Origin: an uncultured Oscillospiraceae bacterium
Lineage (GTDB): Bacteria; Bacillota; Clostridia; Oscillospirales; Ruminococcaceae
Direction of reading: 5' to 3'
DNA length: 8,990 nucleotides
Assembly (NCBI GenBank): GCA_910579545.1
Contig: CAJTVI010000086.1
Coordinates: 1-8,990, forward strand
Below are positions 5,345 to 8,990 of this stretch, piece by piece. Both the position numbers and the translations under genes were made by a program. How positions within the stretch are numbered: the first letter of the stretch is position 1; every line of letters starts with the position of its first letter. The notes under the pieces are model-generated. The model saw nothing but the letters and a program-made list of their open reading frames with translations, did not search any database and was not told the origin of the DNA.

Positions 5345-6481
5345 TTACTGCCGCACGCCGCCGATGAAGATGGCCTCGGGCACAAGGTCGCGGCCGAGCA
5401 CCAGCAGGTCGGCCCGCTTGCCGGCGGTCACGCTGCCCAGCTCGTCAAAGAGGCCGGCGGCCTGGGCCGGGTTGATGGTGGCGGCGCGCAAGGCGCTCTC
5501 GAGCGGCACGCCGAACTTCACCGCCCGGCGGAAGCACTCGGCCAGGCAGGTGGCGCTGCCCGCGATGGTCCCGTCCTCCAGGGTGGCGCGGCCGTCGGTC
5601 ATATACACGGTCTGGCCGCCGAGGGTATACACCCCGTTGGGCATGCCGCAGGCGCGCATGCTGTCGCTGATCAGGCAGACCCGCTCGGCCCCAAACAGGG
5701 CAAACACGGCCCGCACCACCGCCGGGTGCAGATGGATGCCGTCGCAGATCATCTCCACATGGGCCGCGTCGTCGGCCGCCGCGCCCACCACGCCGGGCGC
5801 GCGGTGGGTAAAGGCGGGCATGGCGTTGAACAGATGGGTGGTGTGGCTGGCCCCGTGCGCAAAGGCGTCCTTGGCCTGCTCGTAGGTGGCGCTGGTATGC
5901 GCAATGGAAACGGTGCAGAGCTTGGCCGCCTTTTGGATAAACTCCATCGCGCCGGGCAGCTCGGGGGCCACGTCCAGCAGGCGGATGCTGCCGCCGCTGG
6001 CCTCATAGAGCCGCTGGAACATCTCCCAATCCGGGTCGATGATATACTTTTCGGCCTGGGCGCCCTTTTTGCTCTTGTTGAAGAAGGGCCCCTCCATGTT
6101 TACGCCGCGCAGCACCGCGCCCTCGCCCTCGGCCCCCAGCAGCGGCCGGATGGTGGAAAAGATGCCGCCCAGGATCTCCTCGCTGAAGGCCATGGTGGTG
6201 CCCAAAAAGCTGGTGACGCCCTGGCTGCCCAGATACTGCTGCATCGCCCGCACATGCTTTGCGTCGCCGTCCACGCTGTCGCAGAAATCCTCCCCCGCCG
6301 CGCCGTGGATATGGATGTCCACAAAGCCGGGGGTGACATATTTGCCCGACGCGTCCAGAACCTCGCCGCCCGAAAGGCTGCCCGCCGGGGCCACCTCGGC
6401 AATGCGGCCCTCCTCAATGCGCACATCCGCGGGCATAAAGCGGCCCAGGGCGGTAAAAATGCTGCCGTTTTGCAGGATCAT
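5345..6481 (-). CDS. nagA: N-acetylglucosamine-6-phosphate deacetylase
   Basis: A 378-residue cytoplasmic amidohydrolase that removes acetate from N-acetylglucosamine 6-phosphate to give glucosamine 6-phosphate. This feeds amino-sugar catabolism or cell-wall recycling. Family residues are visible in order: the HxH metal site in GFVDIHIHG (H57, H59), E130 in GVNMEGPF, H195 in SIAHTSATY, H216 in SHTTHLFNAM, the substrate segment CDGIHLHP (246-253), and the catalytic aspartate D273 in LISDSMRA. Length is normal for NagA (about 370-390). The start is the ATG at 6481, with AAGGAG 11 nt upstream. A GTG four codons earlier overlaps the ribosome binding site and is rejected. It stands alone: no nagB, sugar phosphotransferase or regulator gene is adjacent in the window. 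It has its own promoter and a GC-rich leader. Confidence 0.95.
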   Translation of the reverse strand: MILQNGSIFTALGRFMPADVRIEEGRIAEVAPAGSLSGGEVLDASGKYVTPGFVDIHIHGAAGEDFCDSVDGDAKHVRAMQQYLGSQGVTSFLGTTMAFSEEILGGIFSTIRPLLGAEGEGAVLRGVNMEGPFFNKSKKGAQAEKYIIDPDWEMFQRLYEASGGSIRLLDVAPELPGAMEFIQKAAKLCTVSIAHTSATYEQAKDAFAHGASHTTHLFNAMPAFTHRAPGVVGAAADDAAHVEMICDGIHLHPAVVRAVFALFGAERVCLISDSMRACGMPNGVYTLGGQTVYMTDGRATLEDGTIAGSATCLAECFRRAVKFGVPLESALRAATINPAQAAGLFDELGSVTAGKRADLLVLGRDLVPEAIFIGGVRQ

Positions 6482-6497
6482 CGCTGTACACACTCCT

Positions 6498-6583
6498 TTT
6501 TTAAGCTGGCGGGGGCCGGCCGCGGCGCAGCGGTCCCCCTTTTTTTATCCCCGGGGCCGCGGCCCCGTACCTTCTGCAGTTCG
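6498..6583 (-). promoter_or_regulatory. Hairpin-rich 5' leader of nagA
   Basis: Between the predicted nagA transcription start and its ribosome binding site, the minus strand holds GGGGCCGCGGCCCC (self-complementary), a run of seven A residues, and then a GGGGG...CCCCC hairpin with internal GC pairing that ends shortly before AAAAAAGGAG. These could influence mRNA stability or ribosome access. No known riboswitch consensus is apparent to me. Confidence 0.35.
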
Positions 6584-6613
6584 ATTATACCGCCCGGCGG
6601 CGGGGCCGGGCAA
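6584..6613 (-). promoter_or_regulatory. Probable promoter of nagA
   Basis: A perfect TATAAT (6589-6584) on the minus strand is preceded, 18 bp upstream, by TTGCCC (6613-6608), a partial -35 match. The spacer contains a CCCGGC/GCCGGG inverted repeat that might be a regulator site. The -10 box is convincing, the -35 is weak, so an activator may be needed. Between 6614 and 6736 I see no further gene or clear terminator. Confidence 0.6.
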
Positions 6614-6736
6614 GCAGGCCGGCCGAAAACGGACGAATGTGCAAATCAAAAGCACGGTTGGGCGCTCTGCAAAGCCCCGCACACTGCCTTTTTGCGGGCG
6701 CTCCGGCGCAGCCGCGGGCGGGCAGGCCCCACATTT

Positions 6737-7606
6737 TTACAGCCCCAGCAGCTGCAGGGCGGTGCCAAACACCGCGCCAACGGCCCAGAGCAGCCCAATA
6801 ATAAAAAGGTTCTGCTTCAGGCTGCGGTTGGCGCGGCAGAGCACCGCCAGCCCCACCCCCGCGCCGCTGCACAGGCCGGCCACCGCCGCGCCAAAGCCGA
6901 TGGAGCCGGCCAGGTAAAGCTGGGTAAGCAGCACGCTGGCCGCGCAGTTGGGCACAAGGCCGATGAGGGCCGCAAAGGCGGGCTGAAGCGGCCCCATCCT
7001 GCCCAAAAAGGCCTCGACCGCCGCCGGGCCCACCCAGGCCACCACAAAGCCCAGCAGCAGGTTGAACAAGAGGATAAAGGCAAATATTTCGGCGGTGTGG
7101 CAGGCGGCCGCCCAAAAGATGCTCTGGGCCGGCGCGTGCTCGGCGTGGCAGTCCACCTCGGCGGCGCGGCCGGTGTAGCCGCCCCGCAAGGCGGGCGGCA
7201 GCAGCCGGCCGCCGCCGGCGTCCAGCACAAGGCCGGCGGCCAGGGCCACCAGCAGCTTTAAGCCCAGCAGCAGCGCCAGGCGGGGCCACTGGGCCGGCAC
7301 GGCCAGCAAGAGGGGCACCGCCTCGTCCGAGGTGGCCAAAAAGACGGCCAGCAGCGCCCCCAGGCTGATCACCCGGCTGGCATAGAGGTTGGCCGCCATG
7401 GCCGAAAAGCCGCACTGGGGCACACAGCCCAGCAGGGCGGCCGGCACAAAGCCCCAGCGCCCGCCGCCGGCCAGCGCCGCCTCGATCCGTTCGCCGTGGC
7501 TGCGCTCGATCCACTCGATCAGCAGGTAGGCCGCGTACAAAAAGGGCAGCATTTTTACGCTGTCCAGCAGGGCATCCCTGCCCGCATCCAAGAATAGCTG
7601 CAGCAA
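6737..7606 (-). CDS. Polytopic membrane protein, putative heavy-metal exporter (ArsP_2-like family)
   Basis: A 289-residue integral membrane protein with about eight to ten hydrophobic segments. I recognise it as the family annotated as putative manganese transporter or arsenic efflux protein (Pfam ArsP_2, 10-TM heavy-metal exporter); the metal is not established by the sequence. Two matching halves are visible: LLGCVPQCGFSAMAANLYAS (58-77) and LIGLVPNCAASVLLTQLYLA (214-233), each followed by a glycine-rich helix, indicating an internal duplication. Possible metal ligands are C61 and C65, D94/E95 in ATSDEA, and the soluble loop DCHAEH (152-157), then H170/E173 in CHTAEIF. The start is the TTG at 7606 because AAAGGAG lies 9 nt upstream and the protein then begins in the family-typical way. 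An upstream in-frame TTG at 7690 would extend into the structured leader and lacks such a site. It is a single gene with an unusual leader. Confidence 0.82.
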   Translation of the reverse strand: MLQLFLDAGRDALLDSVKMLPFLYAAYLLIEWIERSHGERIEAALAGGGRWGFVPAALLGCVPQCGFSAMAANLYASRVISLGALLAVFLATSDEAVPLLLAVPAQWPRLALLLGLKLLVALAAGLVLDAGGGRLLPPALRGGYTGRAAEVDCHAEHAPAQSIFWAAACHTAEIFAFILLFNLLLGFVVAWVGPAAVEAFLGRMGPLQPAFAALIGLVPNCAASVLLTQLYLAGSIGFGAAVAGLCSGAGVGLAVLCRANRSLKQNLFIIGLLWAVGAVFGTALQLLGL

Positions 7607-7640
7607 AAATGGGTTCTCCTTTATAAATTTGTATTGATCC

Positions 7641-7712
7641 CCCGCCGCGCGGTGGGAGCGTCCGAACCGGAGAAAGATGTCCGCCGGCAAAACCCTTTCA
7701 GCCGATACTCCC
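7641..7712 (-). promoter_or_regulatory. Candidate structured regulatory leader before the metal exporter
   Basis: The minus-strand leader can fold as a three-way junction. P1 is GGGAG (7712-7708) with CTCCC (7658-7654). P2 is CGGC (7704-7701) with GCCG (7688-7685). P3 is CGGA (7683-7680) with TCCG (7671-7668). The P2 loop carries GAAAG (7699-7695) and the P3 loop carries CTTTC (7676-7672), so the loops could kiss. The 3' strand of P1 overlaps a second hairpin, CCCACC/GGCGGG (7656-7641), so the two are mutually exclusive, as in a switch. The ribosome binding site lies about 20 nt further on. It does not match the yybP-ykoY, NiCo, cobalamin or fluoride consensus that I know. Helices are short and unproven. 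Confidence 0.4.
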
Positions 7713-7758
7713 GTGGGACATTAAGGGGGGTCAGGTTCGATGCGGCTCCACATTGATA

Positions 7759-7781
7759 ATTGGCCCGGGATGGGGGTCTGG
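7759..7781 (+). repeat. Fragments of the palindromic repeat
   Basis: ATTGGCCC (7759-7766) resembles the 3' end of the repeat, and GGATGGGGGTCTGG (7768-7781) resembles the 5' end, including the same GGA before TGGGGGTC as copy A. They sit head to tail with no intact stem between, suggesting a degenerate or rearranged copy. Confidence 0.4.
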
Positions 7782-7794
7782 TCCGATGTTTCGC

Positions 7795-7829
7795 ATTTTT
7801 TGCCAGACAGTTTGCCAAGGGCAAAAAAT
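7795..7829. repeat. Inverted repeat with two competing left arms
   Basis: ATTTTTTGCC (7795-7804) and GGCAAAAAAT (7820-7829) are perfect 10-bp inverted arms. A second TTTGCC (7811-7816) inside the loop can pair instead with GGCAAA across a 3-nt loop. It lies in the AT-richer middle of the 384-bp gap between the binding-protein gene and the exporter gene. Neither strand has a T-run after the stem, so a standard terminator is unlikely; a protein-binding site or RNA element is possible. Confidence 0.4.
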
Positions 7830-7875
7830 CCAAAGCATCCCATCTGTCAAACGCAGGGCAGTTGATGATAGGATA

Positions 7876-7881
7876 TATAAT
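7876..7881 (+). promoter_or_regulatory. Isolated -10-like box in an AT-rich palindrome
   Basis: TATAAT lies within the near-palindrome GGATATATAATCC (7871-7883); no -35 box at a normal distance and no plus-strand gene follow. On the opposite strand TATATA could serve as a -10 box for the exporter transcript. Because no better promoter for that gene is visible, I record it with low weight. Confidence 0.2.
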
Positions 7882-7889
7882 CCATGTGT

Positions 7890-7986
7890 TGGGGGTCTGG
7901 GGCAAGGTGAATTGCCGCGCAGCGGCAAGAGAAGGTGCCCTGGGGCAGGCGAGCCCCCCAGATTGGCCCAACCCCCAGATTGGCCA
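7890..7986 (+). repeat. Palindromic intergenic repeat, copy C, expanded and with a duplicated end
   Basis: It begins TGGGGGTCTGGGG (7890-7902) like copy B, and ends CCCCCAGATTGGCCCA (7955-7970). The end is then repeated as CCCCCAGATTGGCCA (7972-7986), a 17-nt tandem duplication. The interior is longer than in copies A and B and carries its own hairpin TTGCCGC/GCGGCAA with loop GCA (7912-7928). The last repeat ends 4 nt from the stop codon of the minus-strand binding-protein gene, so it would form the 3' end of that mRNA. Confidence 0.6.
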
Positions 7987-7990
7987 ATAT

Positions 7991-8990
7991 TCACCCCTCC
8001 GGCTCCGGGGCAGGGGCGGGCGGGGCGAGGCCGGGGTAGGCGAGGTTTGCCGCGTCGGCCAGGGGGCGGATCAGCCGGGGGGACATGGTCTCCACCAGCC
8101 GCAGGTCCAGATATACCACCCGGCCCTGCGCCGCCGCGCGCAGGCCGGCAAGACCGGCCGCCTCCAGCTCCTGGGGGCCTATGGTATCCGGCAGCAGCAA
8201 GAGGTCCGGGTCGGCCAGGCGCAGGCCGGCCAGGGCGTCCGGCTCGGTGACGCCGTCTCCCTCGCCGGCCGGCAGCAGCCAGCCCTCGGCCTGCGGGGCC
8301 GGATGCCGGAACAGCCGCCCCAGCACCGCCCACTCGGCGGTGTCGGCGGTGGCCGCAAGGCCGGACAGGTCCGGCAGCAGCAGGGCCGTGACCGGCGCGC
8401 CGATCGCGGCCTCGTACCGCGCCAGGGTCTCGGTAAACCGGTCGATCACCGCGCCCCCCTCGGCCCGGCCGGTCACAGCGCCGTGCAAAAGCGCCCCTAA
8501 CTGGGCATAGTATTCCCGCAGGCCGGCAAGATCCGCCGGGGTGGGCAGGGTCACCAGCTCCACCCCCTGCGCGCTCAGCCGGGCCGCCAGTTCCTGGGCA
8601 AGGGGGGCCTGGCAGACCACCACGTCCGGCGAAAGGGCCAGGATCTCCTCCGGGTCGGGCAAGAGCGGGGTGCCCACCGTGGGCAGGCCAAGGCCGCGGG
8701 CGTCGCAGTATTCGGTGACCCCCGCCAGCGCCGCCCGGCCCGGCAGGCTCAGCAGCGCCTCAGTGGCCATGGGCGAAAGGCTCACGACCCGCTCGGCCGG
8801 CCCCTGCCGCAGGGTATCCCCCACCTGGGCCGGCCATTCGCCGTCCGGCTGGGTCTGGGCCGGCGCGGCCGGGCCGAGGGGGCCGCGCGCCAGCCAGACC
8901 CCAAAACAGCAAAGCAGGCAGCAGGCCAGCGCCGCCAGCCCAAACAGCACCGGGCGCGGCAGCGCCAGCGGCCGGGCGGCCGGGCTCCGC
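7991..8990 (-). CDS. ABC-transporter substrate-binding protein, BtuF/FecB-like (5' end outside window)
   Basis: A periplasmic-binding-protein-2 type protein that would bind a metal chelate (siderophore, heme or cobalamin) outside the membrane and deliver it to an ABC importer. The fold start is seen in ERVVSLSPMATEALLSL, then GVTEYCDARG, VGTPLLPDPEEILALSPDVVV and the late strand RVVYLDLRLVETMSPRL near the C-terminus. The frame is open to the window edge. The first conventional start inside is a GTG at 8950, but it has no ribosome binding site, and the codons before it encode a basic stretch (RSPAARPLALPRP) leading into the hydrophobic segment LFGLAALACCLLCCFGVWLA. The true start is therefore probably upstream of 8990. 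The cysteines do not make a good lipobox, so an N-terminal membrane anchor is possible. A Pro/Glu-rich tail ends the protein. Its permease and ATPase are not in the window; ligand unknown. Confidence 0.8.
   Translation of the reverse strand, partial: RSPAARPLALPRPVLFGLAALACCLLCCFGVWLARGPLGPAAPAQTQPDGEWPAQVGDTLRQGPAERVVSLSPMATEALLSLPGRAALAGVTEYCDARGLGLPTVGTPLLPDPEEILALSPDVVVCQAPLAQELAARLSAQGVELVTLPTPADLAGLREYYAQLGALLHGAVTGRAEGGAVIDRFTETLARYEAAIGAPVTALLLPDLSGLAATADTAEWAVLGRLFRHPAPQAEGWLLPAGEGDGVTEPDALAGLRLADPDLLLLPDTIGPQELEAAGLAGLRAAAQGRVVYLDLRLVETMSPRLIRPLADAANLAYPGLAPPAPAPEPEG

Noticed and set aside
5726..7261. A 511-residue open frame on the plus strand
   Set aside because: It overlaps nagA, its promoter and the exporter gene in antisense; composition is biased and it lacks a recognisable domain or ribosome binding site.
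7641..7712. Known riboswitch classes (yybP-ykoY manganese, NiCo, cobalamin, fluoride) or a T-box
   Set aside because: None of the conserved core sequences I know for these is present; the ACCGCG resemblance to a T-box lacks the AGGGTGG context.
7621..7971. A 116-residue minus-strand frame in the exporter upstream gap
   Set aside because: It is low in protein-like character, overlaps inverted repeats and repeat fragments, and has no convincing start; treated as non-coding.
1..8990. CRISPR array, transposase, integrase, tRNA, toxin-antitoxin or defence genes
   Set aside because: I looked for regularly spaced repeats, tRNA-like folds and signature motifs of these families on both strands and saw none.

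Overview
This is a very GC-rich bacterial window. Codon choice, strong AGGAGG-type ribosome binding sites, near-consensus sigma-A promoters and the protein families present suggest a GC-rich member of the Bacillota, most plausibly an Oscillospirales/Ruminococcaceae-type gut Clostridia. That placement is inference from gene content; no rRNA or tRNA is present. I see seven genes: six on the minus strand and one on the plus strand (4399-5193).

Region by region. (1) 1-2381, minus strand: a two-gene operon for 2-keto-3-deoxygluconate (KDG) use. It comprises KDPG aldolase fused to a C-terminal VOC (glyoxalase-fold) domain, followed by KDG kinase. It is driven by a TTGACA-16-TATAAT promoter with a perfect 10+3+10 bp palindromic operator just after the expected transcription start, in the AAC-NNN-GTT layout of KdgR/IclR-family sites. 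The mRNA leader is about 200 nt and contains a terminator-like hairpin and competing complementary segments. (2) 2382-2747: non-coding, with further GCGGAAC half-sites, a palindromic repeat element, a second hairpin and the terminator of the next operon. (3) 2748-4214, minus strand: a SAM-dependent methyltransferase followed by a small P-loop NTPase, from a TTGAAA-18-TATAAT extended -10 promoter. The methyltransferase reading frame continues 18 codons upstream of its first ATG to an ACG codon with an ideal ribosome binding site. (4) 4399-5193, plus strand: an unrecognised exported or membrane-anchored protein with a Ca-loop-like DLNGDG motif, convergent with nagA. (5) 5345-6613, minus strand: N-acetylglucosamine-6-phosphate deacetylase (nagA) with its own promoter and a hairpin-rich leader. 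(6) 6737-7606, minus strand: a polytopic membrane protein of the putative heavy-metal exporter family (ArsP_2-like), with a TTG start and a possible structured leader. (7) 7607-7990: non-coding, comparatively AT-rich in its middle, with inverted repeats and pieces of the palindromic repeat. (8) 7991-8990, minus strand: a periplasmic-binding-protein-type (BtuF/FecB-like) substrate-binding protein whose 5' end lies outside the window.

Together the genes suggest a fermentative gut bacterium using uronate-derived KDG and amino sugars, with metal or cofactor transport nearby. I found no mobile element, CRISPR array, defence cassette or clearly new multi-gene system. The most interesting signals are regulatory and structural: the KDG operator/promoter and leader, the candidate structured leader before the metal exporter, the probable ACG start, and a family of short palindromic repeats with compensating stem changes (2538-2575, 5294-5328, 7890-7986).
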